From NCBI GenBank assembly GCA_014529385.2, contig CM043942.1, positions 25,608,469 to 25,672,468 of the forward strand: DNA of 64,000 nt. Direction: 5' to 3'. Shown here piece by piece: positions 1 through 10,989 of this stretch. The number at the start of each line of letters is the position of its first letter. Position 1 is the first letter of the stretch. The position numbers and the translations under genes were made by a program. The notes under the pieces were generated by a model. The model did no database searches. It was not told where the DNA came from and saw only the letters and a program-made list of their open reading frames with translations. This stretch comes from Adiantum capillus-veneris. Lineage: Eukaryota > Streptophyta > Polypodiopsida > Polypodiales > Pteridaceae.

Positions 1-19
1 CCAAGAGGAACCATCAGGT

Positions 20-1330
20 ATGCAATCCTTAGAGGATGCAGGTAAATTACAAAGGATTCTCTCAAATGAGTTAACCAATGAAGAAAGGAAGGAATATGTC
101 TCCATGCTAGGTAATTTCACTACACTATTCATTGATGGCTATGATAAGATCACAGGAATCACAGTAGTACAACACCACATAAAAATCAAGGAAGGCAAAC
201 CCATGGTGCAAAATCTCAGAAGACTTGGAGTAATCCAACAAGAGGCACTACTTAAAGAAGTGAGGAGTTTGCTACAGGCAGGTTTCATCTACCCCGTCGA
301 AGACTCAGAATGGGTCTCCCTAGTAGTAGTCACACCAAAGAAGAATGGCAAGTAGAGAGTCTGTGTGGACTATAAACCTCTCGATGCAACCATGAAGAGG
401 GGTCACTTCCCCTCTCATTCCAGGATGAAATTATCAAAGAACTGGCGGGTCACGAGTGATACACAGTGTGTGATGGCTACTCGGGATACTTCCAGATTAG
501 CATTGTGGAAGAAGACCAGAGGAAGACAACCTTCATCACACCTTGGGGATGCTTTGCTTACAGAGTGATGCCTTTTGGCCTCACTAACGCTCCGGCCACA
601 TTTCAACGCTATGTGACCTTTGTTTTCCAACCCTACTTTGGAATTTCAATACGGGTTTTCATAGATGATTTTTGCATCTATAGTTCATGAGCCCTCCATT
701 TAAGCAAATTCTATGATGGCTTAACCAGGTTGTAAACCTTGGGTGGCCAGCTCAACGTGGATAAGTGTCACATTGGTGAAAGGAAGGTCGCTCTCCTTGG
801 ACATGTAATTTTAACAAATGGGATTGAGGCTGACCCTAGCCAGATTCAAGCTTTGGTATCTTTGTCATCACCCACCACTGCTAAGCAATTGGTTTCTTTC
901 CTTCAGAAGGTAAGATACTTAAGCAGGTTCATTCACTTGCTATCTCAAGTGGTCCTCCCTCTACAACAAATCACCCAGAGGGATGTCTTCTCATGGAGTG
1001 AAGAAAATGAGCAACAATTTACCACGGTGAAGCAAATCCTAGCTAAGCTTCCCACCATTTCACCCCCTAAGTGGGATGAGCCATTTTATGTGAACCCCAG
1101 TGTAGGAAGTGATACACTTGGATCCGTACTAATGCAAAAGGACCCCCAAACTTCTTTCATGCGTCCTCTTTACTTCTCTAGTTGTTTCATGACCCCGTCA
1201 GAAAAGGGATTTACCAAAGTAGAACACATGGTTCTTGTACTAATGTTTGCTACCACAAATTTCCGATCCTATCTTCTGCCTAGACCCTTTGTAATTCTGA
1301 CAATGGAGGAGGTCTTTCCATATGTAATGT
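20..1330 (+). pseudogene. GY1 gypsy pol: reverse transcriptase and RNase H (broken)
   Basis: This is the RT and first RNase H of a Ty3/gypsy polyprotein, which would copy element RNA into DNA in a virus-like particle. Visible in order are an RT entry region with VVTPKKNGK, the block VMPFGLTNAPATFQR near 570-606, the catalytic box FIDDFCIYS near 658-687, the connection LLGHVILTNGIEADP near 796-835, and an RNase H stretch to 1330. The reading frame is broken by TAG at 353-355, a frameshift near 405-430, and TGA at 688-690. The frame enters from outside the window, so the start is unknown. The downstream archaeal-type RNase H places it in the Tat clade. Codons and motifs are clear; the copy is certainly inactive. 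Confidence 0.9.
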
Positions 1331-1395
1331 GACACATGTATGTCTCATCTAGGATCTCTAAATGGCTGGTTAGATAACAAGAGTTCGACTACACC

Positions 1396-1941
1396 ATGCA
1401 AGTGGAAAACTCCACCAGGGCTAGTTTAGCGGAAATACTCACTCATCGCCACTATGAGAAGAAGCTGAAGGTCAATCCAGAAGCAAAAGAAGAAACACCA
1501 ATGGTAGAAAGTCCTAAGCTAGAAAGAGATCAGTCTCTATTCTTTGACGGAGCATACAAAAGAACAGTGGACCAGTCTGCAGCTAGCATAGTCATTTTCA
1601 ATGAGCAACAAGAAAGGGTATTCTCCATCGGGCAGTTATTACACTCCCACTCCAACAATGAAGCAGAGTATGCAGCTCTAATTCTTGGGTTGGAATAGTG
1701 TATTTCACAAGGAATTCAGCGCCTAAATGTGTTTGGCGATGCTTTGCTTTTGATAAGGCAGATAAACGGCACTTGGGTTTGTAAAAATCAGGTTTTACTT
1801 GGTCAACTACGCCAAGTTAAGGATCTTCTAAGGAAGTTTGAAGCAGTGAAACTATTTCAAGTCCCCAGAGCAGAAACTCAGGAAGCAGATGCTCTAGCCA
1901 AAGAAATAATACAAGACGTTCCCGTAGGAGCAATCAAATAG
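1396..1941 (+). pseudogene. GY1 second, archaeal-type RNase H (Tat-clade marker)
   Basis: Between RT/RNase H and integrase lies a second RNase H-like domain. FFDGAY holds the first Asp (codon 1546-1548), NNEAEY the Glu (near 1666), FGDALLLIRQ the next Asp (near 1738) and EADALAK the last (near 1888). This D-E-D-D layout and its position are known for the aRH domain acquired by Tat/Ogre-type plant gypsy elements. A TAG at 1696-1698 splits it in two in the same frame; the catalytic residues themselves survive. Inference: GY1 belongs to the Tat lineage. Confidence 0.85.
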
Positions 1942-2043
1942 AAACTACCCCTCTTTCAAGGTAGTGATGCTATGCCTGATATCATTAACTTTCTAGATAC
2001 AGGAGAGTGTCTGGAAGGGTACACCAAAGGCCAGAAATAGTGG

Positions 2044-3288
2044 TTGGTAAGGAAGGCTACCAGATACCACCTTGTAAACGACCACTTGTATTGTAAGGGC
2101 AAGGATCAAATTCTCAGGCGAGTGCCAACCTCTAGTGAGATCACAGAGGTAATTTCAAGTTGCCATGATGGCATCTGCGGCGGTCATTTTGCTCTAGATA
2201 TCACCAGTAGAAAGATTCTACAGGCAGGATACTCTTGGCCTAGTCTAAACAGGGATGTACACCATTGGTGTAAAACATGCAAGGCTTGTCAAGTGGCCAG
2301 TGATGGCACATTAATCTATGAGCCACAGACTCCTATCATCTCATATGGTCCATTTGAGAAATGGGGAATAGATGCAATTGGTCCTTTACCAAGGGCCCAA
2401 TCAGGTAAACTGTACATTATGGTGGGTGTAGACTACATGGCTCAATGGGCAGAAGCAACAGCCACCACCCGTATTACAGCCCAAGAGGTAGCAAAGTTCA
2501 TTTTTTAGCACATCTGTCGCCGTTTTGGCACTCCTCTAGATGTAATATCAAACAGGGGACTAGGTTTTAGAGGCGATCTAGTAGGAGAACTGATGAAAAA
2601 GTCAGGCATCACATGCCGACATTCCACACCATACTATCCAGAGTGTAATGGCCTAGTAGAAAAGGTAAACGGAATGATTTGCAAAATCATCACAAAACAA
2701 GTGAACAATCACATAGGAGACTGAGATAAACATCTCATGGCGGCTCTGTGAGCCTACCAAACGACGTTCCGAACATCATTAGGTTTCACCCCTTTCCATC
2801 AGTTTACGAAAGGAGGCAATTCTACCCATTGAGGTACAGATAGCCAGCTTACAAGTCTTGGCTAGCCATCTACAATGCCCAATTGTAAATCTCCAAAACC
2901 ACATCCTAGATCTGGAGAGGCTCCAACTAGATAGGGAATAAGAAATCAATCATTATGCAAAGCAAGCAGAACGACGCTGGCTCACCTTCAATCAAGGACT
3001 TAAAGAAAAGGTCTTGGAAAAGGGTATGTTAGTGCTGAGATACGACAACTGATTCGACACCAGGAAAGACAAGAAATTTCAACCCAGATGGGAACGACCA
3101 TTCATTGTCAAAAGGCGCTATGACAACGACAGCTATAAAGATGGGAGAATTCCCAAGACTAGAGTCAATGGATGGAGGCTGAAAAAGTATTTTCTTAGGT
3201 TTGATCCAGAGTTCATGCTAGACATTCGAGAAGAGGGAGAATCCTCTAATTCCACAACTAAATATGCAGAGGAAGGGCTAGAAGCATG
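2044..3288 (+). pseudogene. GY1 integrase (broken; second catalytic Asp replaced by Asn)
   Basis: Integrase of the same Tat-type element, which would insert the DNA copy into the host genome. The zinc-binding module shows HDGICGGH and CKTCKAC (near 2164-2295). The core begins KWGIDAIGPLP with the first Asp. The second motif reads VISNRG, with Asn (codon 2551-2553) where the family has Asp. The Glu motif is ECNGLVEKVNG near 2640-2673. A C-terminal domain with GMLVLRYDN and KFQPRWERPF follows. Stops include TAG at 2506-2508, a TGA near 2722 and more to about 2940. The last recognisable residues end near 3288. Confidence 0.85.
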
Positions 3289-3535
3289 AATGTCTCTAGC
3301 CAGATGGAAGGGCTAATGACGACCGGTTTCCGAAATCGTGACTGCGAGAACCACACCCTAAGGAAGGGAGGCCATATTACCAAAGAAGAGAAAAAACAAA
3401 ACAAAAAGAAGCTCTTTACCATTCACCACCCCCCCTCTAGGCTTAACCACTAGCGGGACGCCGCCAGTTTGGCCACACCCGTCCATTATCGCCAGAAGAC
3501 GGACTCTCTCTCTCTTCTACTGCTCGGCTCCACTA

Positions 3536-3571
<36 letters not shown>

Positions 3572-3844
3572 TCTACCGCTGCATCATCCGACCTGGTGGG
3601 AGCATGAGACACCTATGCCTCTCACACCCTCCGATGGGCCGCCACAGCTATTGTATATTCTTCCTCTCTCTCTTCCAAATATTCTTTCTCTCTCTACCTT
3701 TTCTCGTCCACACCCTCTAGCGGACCGCCTATCCCCAGTTTTTCCCCTCATCCACTTTCCATTGGCCTTACTACCCCCCCCCCCCCCCCCTATTTTCTTC
3801 TTGGCGGACCACAGGTCTAACACCCCCTCTCCCCTATCATCACT

Positions 3845-3847
<3 letters not shown>

Positions 3848-3920
<73 letters not shown>
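3848..3920. repeat. (TC)n microsatellite
   Basis: About 72 bp of uninterrupted TC dinucleotide. A shorter CT tract lies at 3541-3568. They produce spurious Ser-Leu and Arg-Glu ORFs on the two strands. Confidence 0.99.
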
Positions 3921-3921
<1 letters not shown>

Positions 3922-4070
3922 GCAATCCCGTGGGCCTTAGATGATTCTCTCTTTCTCTCTCTCCCTATCTTGTCTCTCCCGCCCCTATCCTCTCACCATC
4001 ACTCACAACCTCTCTCTCCCCATCTCACTTTCTCTTCCCATGGTGGGAACCCGCCTTAGGGGGGAGATTT

Positions 4071-4172
<102 letters not shown>

Positions 4173-4310
4173 CCTCTCATCCCCCCTCTCGTTGACTATG
4201 CTCACTCCCCCCCCCCCCCATTCTCAGCTCCTGATGGCCCGCTGCTCACCCCCGCCCTTGTGTAGTCCGGACCCAGCCCCGCCGGGCGCCAATTGAAGAC
4301 ACACAAGAAA

Positions 4311-4410
4311 CCCCCCCCCCCCCCCCCCCCCCCCCTCTCCACACCCTCTCCTTCCCTCCCTCGCGCTCTACGTTCACTTGGAGCAGCAGACCCCCCCCCC
4401 CCCCCCCCCC
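4311..4410. repeat. Poly(C) homopolymers
   Basis: Runs of about 25 C (4311-4335) and 20 C (4391-4410), with shorter runs at 3774-3790 and 4207-4219. Run lengths in raw sequence may be inexact. Confidence 0.95.
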
Positions 4411-5058
4411 TGCCTCTCTCTCACCCCATCCGCCTCTATGTAAGCAGTTTTTGAAAAAAAACGAGAATTAACAACATATATATTGTGTGTATATATTATT
4501 CCCCCCTTGTTCCCACGCACGCACACATATATATACACACCCACCCCTGCACACACACACATACATATACCCACACAACACGATCACTCACCCATACATG
4601 CACACGCATATACGCACGCACCACACATTAAAAAAATACAAAAAATGGATCTTACGACTACGACGCCATCAACAAAGGAGGATGACCCGGATCACGCGAC
4701 GCCGACAACAAAAAGAAGAGATGCGCCGAAGGCATGCCCCGACCGACCCCGAAGAGACGTACATGCTACACCAACACACCAGCAAGCTGCCATTTGCCGG
4801 CATCACGTGCCCCGACACCATTTTCAGTAAACCGTAGGTTATTATCATCATCTTTCAATTTTTCACCCAAGCCTTGTAAATTCCCAATTTGTAATTTCCC
4901 TCTAGGTGACAGTCACAAAGGCCCACCTAAAAGTTTTCATTTAAAATAACTCCCAAGACACAGCAAGGGTCAACCACACCGGTCCCACCGCCTTGCTTTG
5001 TCTCCCCGATTAGCTTACCCTAATCAAACCGGGCTACCCTAATCCAAGCAGCCAACAC

Positions 5059-5069
5059 TTATAAAAGGG
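5059..5069 (+). promoter_or_regulatory. TATA box of probable GY1 LTR
   Basis: TTATAAAAGGG is a strong plant TATA element. It lies about 30 bp before a poly(G) run and in the part of the tract where an LTR U3/R border would be expected. Confidence 0.5.
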
Positions 5070-5090
5070 CACTGAGAGGTCACTATCGAA

Positions 5091-5117
5091 GGGGGGGGGG
5101 GGGGGGGGGGGGGGGGG
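5091..5117. repeat. Poly(G) homopolymer
   Basis: About 27 consecutive G about 22 bp downstream of the TATA box, with strong G-quadruplex potential on the + strand. Confidence 0.95.
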
Positions 5118-5460
5118 AGCAGTTCATGAGAGGTTAACACTTGGTAGAGTTTTAGTGGGAGGAATTGACACTATTGGCATCATGGGGAGGGGACTTGTGT
5201 GATGGTTTTTTTTGGGAATTGCACCATGTGAAGGGAGCTACGTCCACCTCTCGACTCCAATGGTCGATGCACACACACATATACACTCTTGGCAGCAAGT
5301 TTTATATCATCGAGTCGTCTTTAGAGAACACACCAAGTAGATTCACCATCTCTTCTCTCTATCACCACGGTGTGTCACCTTGCCGGAAGGAAGGTCATTG
5401 TAAATACTGCAAGAAATAATTCTGCCTCACACCCCCGAGGGTTTTCATCATTTGTCAATG

Positions 5461-5464
<4 letters not shown>

Positions 5465-5511
<47 letters not shown>
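5465..5511. repeat. (GT)n microsatellite
   Basis: About 46 bp of GT dinucleotide near the end of the probable LTR. Confidence 0.97.
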
Positions 5512-5513
<2 letters not shown>

Positions 5514-5669
5514 TTTGCAGTGTTCACATCACCGTGGTCTGCATCCTAGCCGCTCAAAACTAGGTGGTGCCCTCTGTTCGCTTTACCATGACCGGCTCAA
5601 GGCGTGCCATTGGCTCTCGGCGTTTTAGAGGCCGTCGGGATTCGTGTCTCGCTTTGCTTTCGTCAGCAT

Positions 5670-6726
5670 ATGCAATCAAGATCATTGTACATGGATAATA
5701 GTGGTCAGATCTATAGGCCAAAACGAGAATTAGAAGATCCAACAGATCAGCCAATAGAAGCTAGTCTAATGGGAGAACCAAGGCAAAGATGGTACAAAGG
5801 TCAAGATGGAGCAGTCTACAACTTGATGCTCTATGTTTTAAAAGAAGCCAACAACTTTGAAAGCATAGAAGTAGAAACTTCTCAGGTAGAGCTTGACATG
5901 ACAGAACCAAATGAAATACCATGAGTCATGGTGTATTGCTCAGATTACGAACGAAAAAGTAAACAGTTTTCTGAAGATTGACCAAGAAATCCAAATAACA
6001 AGGACACATCAACCGCCAAGCAAGGCACATAGACAATTGGAAATGTGAATCTCGATGTAAGTGAATTTAACTTTTCACTTTTAATGCAATCGGATGATTC
6101 TGTATTACCATTAGAAGCACCAGTCAAAATACAGCAAACTCAAAATCAGCATAGATATGCACAGGCACCTGAAAATCTTAAAATTGATTCTTTGAACAAC
6201 AAAATCTTGCATGAATTTCGTCAAGGTGTCCAAATATCATCGAATGTTTAAAAGACTGTTAGGTTTACAAATGATTTTGCATCCACTGTCACAAGTGTGC
6301 AATCATTCACAAGTGAAAGGGACACATCAAACAGAATGTTGTTAGCATTATATGGCACACGTAATCCATATGCTCAGTATGTAGACAAAAAAGGGAAACT
6401 ATACAAAAAAGATCACCCAGTGTTTGAACGGCCCACATACCAGCTTATAGAAGTACGTCCAATGATAGATTAGAAAGGATGGTTCATTTCAAAGGAAAGA
6501 ATCTATTATAGCCAATCCTCTCTAGAGTTGAAGGTATTACCTTAGTCAATCGAAAAATGTGCTCATAGCCAGATTCTCCTCCATCGGAAGTCAAACTTTG
6601 ATGTTGTGATCAAACGAGCATATACTTTGACCAAAATAGCCGTAGATATAGAAAAGAGTCCAGCATCTATAATGCCTTGGGTTTTGAAACCACAGAAGCT
6701 CATATCATAGGAGACCCATGGGATAG
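5670..6726 (+). pseudogene. Unrecognised broken ORF upstream of LTR-A
   Basis: A protein-like reading frame starts MQSRSLYMDN at 5670 and is interrupted by stops near 5922 and 6250 and by frame changes. Fragments such as GEPRQRWYKGQDGAVYN, KGKLYKKDHPVFERP and KSNFDVVIKRAYT have the composition of real protein, not random translation. I do not recognise the family. It ends exactly where LTR-A begins, so it may be part of an older element that LTR-A inserted into. A gag or accessory ORF of another gypsy element is possible; no diagnostic motif is visible. Confidence 0.45.
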
Positions 6727-7659
6727 TGTTAGAAGCTAGACACACCCCACGACAACTAACTACTCGGAAGATTATTATTTTTTGTAATTATTCATTCATT
6801 AAGGAAAACCTGATTTTTCACCTTGTAAATATTGAGACTTACAGAAGTTTCCAGATTGTATCCCAGTTTTGATAGTTAGATTGAGTAGATGTTTGATTTT
6901 GGAACTTTAGGGTTTGAGAATTGTAAGGTATATATACCACTTTTTGACCTTAATGAAGGACCTTTTTTCATTTTTAAAAGAAGTTTTAAAGTCTGTGAGT
7001 GAGCGTACTGTGTACGAGAGAGAGTGTGAGCTTCATCTTGACGCTACGTGTGCATCGGTGGTCAGAATCGAGTGCAGAGAAGTGCAGTGTGTTGCCCCCG
7101 ACGAGAGCTATGCGTCGATACCTACATTGTGCGCGTACAGTCCGGTTGTGCGAGCTCCTTCTACGAGCTTCATCTGGTGTTTGGGTGAGCATACGTTGTC
7201 CGATTTTGCATTGCATCATATCCACGCGTTCACATTGAGTAGAACTATACATTAGGCACTTTAGATTTAGGAAACGAAGACCTGCATATTTCAGCCAGAC
7301 ATCCTACTCGATTTTGCACCCGGTGTTTTGGGTTGGGATTTTGGTTCATAGACCTTAAGGAGAGAAACCTATTGGTGTTAGTAGGGTCTCCTTCAAGTTC
7401 TATGGTGTTTTGAGATTTTTTGATGGGTGTTCAGCTTTAGAAAGCGTTGTAGGAGGTTTCCTCTTATGCACTCTTGAAGGCTGTGACTTAAGAAATTGGT
7501 AGAGACCTCTGTAGGAATTAGTTAGGAGTCAGTCGAGTGTAAGTTGACACCTTATGCTTGCTTCCACGCGCCTGCGGGTCAAGATTCATCCTTAGCTGAC
7601 ATTATATGTTAGGTGAGTTCTCACTGTGCTGACGTCCGTCGCAGCATATCCGTCCAACA
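6727..7659 (+). mobile_element. LTR-A, upstream copy (5' LTR of GY2)
   Basis: A 933-bp LTR beginning TGTTAGAAGC and ending CCAACA, immediately followed by a primer binding site. It carries a TATA box at 6927-6938. A second copy, about 95% identical by eye over the first 430 bp, lies at 30551-31446. The TG...CA ends, the adjacent PBS and the second copy support the call. A 113-codon ORF is shared by both LTR copies but is explained by LTR identity. Confidence 0.85.
6927..6938 (+). promoter_or_regulatory. LTR-A TATA box
   Basis: GGTATATATACC lies about 200 bp into the LTR and is conserved in sequence and position in the downstream LTR-A copy near 30755. It is the likely start of GY2 transcription. 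Confidence 0.65.
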
Positions 7660-7660
7660 T

Positions 7661-7678
7661 TGGCGCCGCTGCTGGGGG
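7661..7678 (+). promoter_or_regulatory. GY2 primer binding site (tRNA-Asp type)
   Basis: TGGCGCCGCTGCTGGGGG begins two bases after the LTR-A end. Plant Athila/Tat-type gypsy elements use a near-identical site complementary to the 3' end of tRNA-Asp; I see about two mismatches to that consensus. It fixes the LTR end and the + orientation of GY2. Confidence 0.8.
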
Positions 7679-8207
7679 CGAAAACCTTAGGTAGGTGACT
7701 GAGACTAGTCCTTGAGGATAGGGATTTTTGGCTTGCCAAAAGTCTCGTTTTACATTTAGATAGGATCAGAGGGTGGAGGACTCTCTAGGTCTTAGAGGGA
7801 GTCTAAGAAGCCTGTGTCTGGCCTAGATCCTTCGACTCAGGTAGATTAGGTAGACCAAGATAGTTTTAGGTAGTAGTCGAGTTTTTGAGTAGGAGTTGGA
7901 GTGGTAGAAGCGGTGAGAGGAAAGCTTGAGAATCTGGAGAGGCCAGAAAGCAACCAAAACACCATTATCACCATTTCACATGATGAGTAGGAGTAGAGTA
8001 AGTAGGACATCATGATTCAGGATCTATAGCATTTCATGTATGTATACTTGCTTGGTAAAGTCATCACAAGTTTGCAAAAGGACGCAAAAAAACGCAAAAG
8101 TTTGTAGCCTAAGAGAAATCCAAAAGTTACTGTGATGGTTTCTAATAGAGCTACAGAGCATCAGGAGCATTTCTGTCAGGAAAAAAAAAAGAAAATTTAA
8201 GCCAGGA

Positions 8208-8229
8208 GACATCCTACGCGTAGGATGTC
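8208..8229. repeat. 22-bp palindrome, copy 1
   Basis: Perfect palindrome with half-site GACATCCTACG followed directly by its reverse complement; centre CGCG. Confidence 0.95.
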
Positions 8230-8650
8230 TACAGGCTAATTTGGTGGGAATTTTGGGATTTTGAGTTGACCAGTGTGTTCAGAAGGTGGGGTTTACCCTA
8301 ATTTCAACTAGAAAGTGGAAATTTGACCATATCTTGACAAGATAAGGCCAGATAGACTGAAATTGCCAAACATCCTACCCAAATTGTGCCAAAACATTAT
8401 TTTGAGACCAAAATCATAAGATGGCTGCATGAGCATGTCTTGCATGATATATTGAGTGACTGAGAGGGGTTTCACCTCAATTGGGTGAGAAAATTGGGTT
8501 CAGAGCAGACTTTAGCACTTTTGATTGAAAAAGGCAAGAGCAGCTAAAATTTGGGACTTTTGAAATCCAAACCAAAATCTAAACATACCACTGGGTCATT
8601 GACATCAAGGGGAAACTGTGGGACAAGTCTAGGGTCAAATAGGCCAAAAG

Positions 8651-8672
8651 AACATACTACGCGTAGGATGTC
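8651..8672. repeat. 22-bp palindrome, copy 2 (two mismatches)
   Basis: Same motif; the left arm reads AACATACTACG, so two bases differ while the centre and right arm are kept. Confidence 0.9.
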
Positions 8673-9026
8673 TTCTGTGTGATTTTGGACTCCAAACCAA
8701 ATTTTGTGTATACCAAAGTGATTAGCAACTCAAGGGGAGCCTGTGCTTTGAGTTTGAAGCCATTCTGAAGTCTGTGCTAGAAATTGAAGCCAGACTTTGA
8801 TAGTCAGCATAGCAAGGTGTTGTAAAGCCTAAGGCAAGCCTCCTAGTCAATTTTGATCCAAATTGGATTTTGTTAGATTGATCAAGATCAGCAACAGGCT
8901 GTCGGAATAGATTTCTGACTCATTGACCAGCTAATAGGTGTCCAAATCAAAAATTAAAAACAGTTGTGGGCTCAGTACATCAAGGGAAAACCATAGTGCA
9001 AAAATTCAGGCAAAACAAAGCAGGAG

Positions 9027-9048
9027 ACATCCTACGCGTAGGATGTCC
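9027..9048. repeat. 22-bp palindrome, copy 3
   Basis: Perfect copy. The preceding bases AGGA also match copy 1, so the repeated unit is slightly longer than the palindrome. Confidence 0.95.
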
Positions 9049-9457
9049 ATTGGGGCTTACTGAAGAGAAAATTTGACTAGGCTCATACAGTGAGATTCCA
9101 TTTGGCTTAAGGGTTCCAGAACTTCTTTCAAAAGTGAATTTGGACCTTGTTTGTCCATTTGACGAAGCAAAGACTGAATTTAGACTTCTTCGCGTAAATT
9201 GACCAACATCTGAGGGAAGTACAGTTTCAGATTAGCAGACCCAATCTAGAACATCTGCAATGTATAAAATACAGTAGTGGTTGAGATTAACTCTCCAGTT
9301 ATACCAATCATTACTAAGATAACCTCTAGCAGATAAATGCTTTGATTCGATTGCCGAAATTAAACGCTTGTGTACAGGTATTTTCAGCAACAAAGCAAGA
9401 AGTTGTGCAGAGACTGGTCCTTTTCCAAGTGAGTGGCTGGAGTTGTGATAAATTGCA

Positions 9458-10976
9458 TTGATAAGTTTGATGAATTTAAGATCAGGAAGATACACTGTTA
9501 GAGACCAGAAGGTCGCAAGTGACCAAGGTAGCTTATTTTCCACTGAAGAGAGTGTAACTCGGGCAAGGCTAGATCCTCTAGCACCAATTATTGAGGAAGG
9601 TAGTGATACTGACACTTCGTCAGACAAATATTTCTTCATGATGGGTAGTCAATAGCCAGGAGGTTTCACCTATGACGGACCGATGCCAGGAGGAAGCACC
9701 TCCTAAAATCCTTTGAATGATTCCAAACTCACGGTGATCTTCTTAGAGGGAACAAACTCAAGGGGAGCCCTAGTCTATTCTGACTATCGAGGACGCAAGT
9801 GCATTTGTATCGAATAGAGGCCAGTTGAGAGATTGGAGATAATTTGAGTCTATGATGATGGAGATAGATTCTGAGACGAAAAGGGTAACCACTATCTAAT
9901 AGTTAGTAACCCTAAATATTACAACAGATATGGAGATAACGTGGAGAAAGGGAAAATGGTTTCAAAATCTCAAGAACTGCCACCAAACATTGATCGGCCC
10001 GAAGCTATTTTTATGTATGATAAGAAAACAACCAGGGTTCCAACTTATAACGAGAACGTGGGAATCTACAAGCATGAGAGTGAGGGTATAGTCGCTTACT
10101 TTTGCAGCAAAGAACCATATGTAAACGAATTAAGCAAAGACAAGGTTCTTTACTTATTCTTTTATGAAACTACCATGGGGAAGGGTATAGTTTTTGTTGA
10201 TAGATACGGGCGAGAATACCAACGTATTCTCCCAGAGGAGGTAGAAAGGGCAACAGGTCCAGGAGCATCAGCATATGCCCTTGAAGAAGTGCCAAGAGCC
10301 ACCTACACCCCAAGTAAGTCGAAAAATCCATTTTCTGATGAGTATGACGCTACCTCACATTCCACCCGACCACAAGCATGCAACAACCAAAACCCACCAG
10401 CAAACCAGCCATCATTGCAGGCATGGCTCCGACAGAGTGCAACAGCGGAACAAGACCGAAGCTGAGAGGGTTATCAAGCCGCACGAGGGCTAAGGGATTT
10501 GCAAGAACCACCCCTCTATTCAAAGTATCAAGGAGAGAGTAAGCCAAACACTCAAGGGTCAACAGAGCCTAGAGGACCACCCATAGAACGGGTTCGAAGA
10601 GATGAACCACCTCCAGCGAGAACCGTTATAAATTATGGCTTAGGAGAACCACTGGGAGAGGAACCAACCTATTACAGAAGACCTGAGGAGGTATATCGAT
10701 TAGGACGTGGAGATCTAATGATGAGGTTTGTAGACCATCGGAGATTTAGACCTTCTCAAGTGCAAAAATGGGTAAACAAGAAATACATAGGAAGAAGAGA
10801 CCCAAGAGATCATGTAGCAGCCTTTGTGCGTGTAATTAGAGCCGAAGAGGTGTTAGACTTCCCTACCCAATTTGCAAGGTTTGGACTATCCCTAGAGGAT
10901 GATGCTGCCACTTGGTTTGACTCTGTAGAACGTAGAGACTTTGAGTCTATGGAGGAAGTGTTTGATGAATTTATCT
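9458..10976 (+). pseudogene. GY2 gag, N-terminal part
   Basis: Structural capsid protein of GY2, which would form the virus-like particle. The start at 9458 reads MISLMNLRSG; an NLRSG start is common in plant gypsy gags. In the same frame follow stops near 9653, 9705 and 9818, a clean stretch 9941-10465, TGA at 10463-10465, and 10499-10976. The last stretch holds a retrotransposon-gag capsid domain: PRDHVAAFVRVIRAEEV, FARFGLSLEDDAATWFDSV and EVFDEFI. A TAG at 10976-10978 ends it, followed by a frameshift near 10990. Identification rests on capsid motif pattern and position before protease. Confidence 0.75.
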
Positions 10977-10989
10977 AGGAATTCTCACA

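Larger units (their letters stand above)
7679..9457 (+). other. GY2 untranslated leader, 1.8 kb, with three palindromes
   Basis: No open frame of note. The region holds three copies of a 22-bp palindrome (8208-8229, 8651-8672, 9027-9048) spaced by about 440 and 375 bp, otherwise AT-rich noncoding sequence. Long leaders are typical of large gypsy elements. Confidence 0.7.

Noticed and set aside
6914-7255. 113-codon ORF found in both LTR-A copies (also 30741-31082), with opposite-strand ORFs
   Set aside because: Its conservation follows from the LTRs being copies of each other. No recognisable domain, and overlapping frames on both strands are equally open.
9232-9639. 135-codon minus-strand ORF overlapping the GY2 gag start
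   Set aside because: Antisense to the gag start MISLMNLRSG and lacking any recognisable motif; treated as a shadow.
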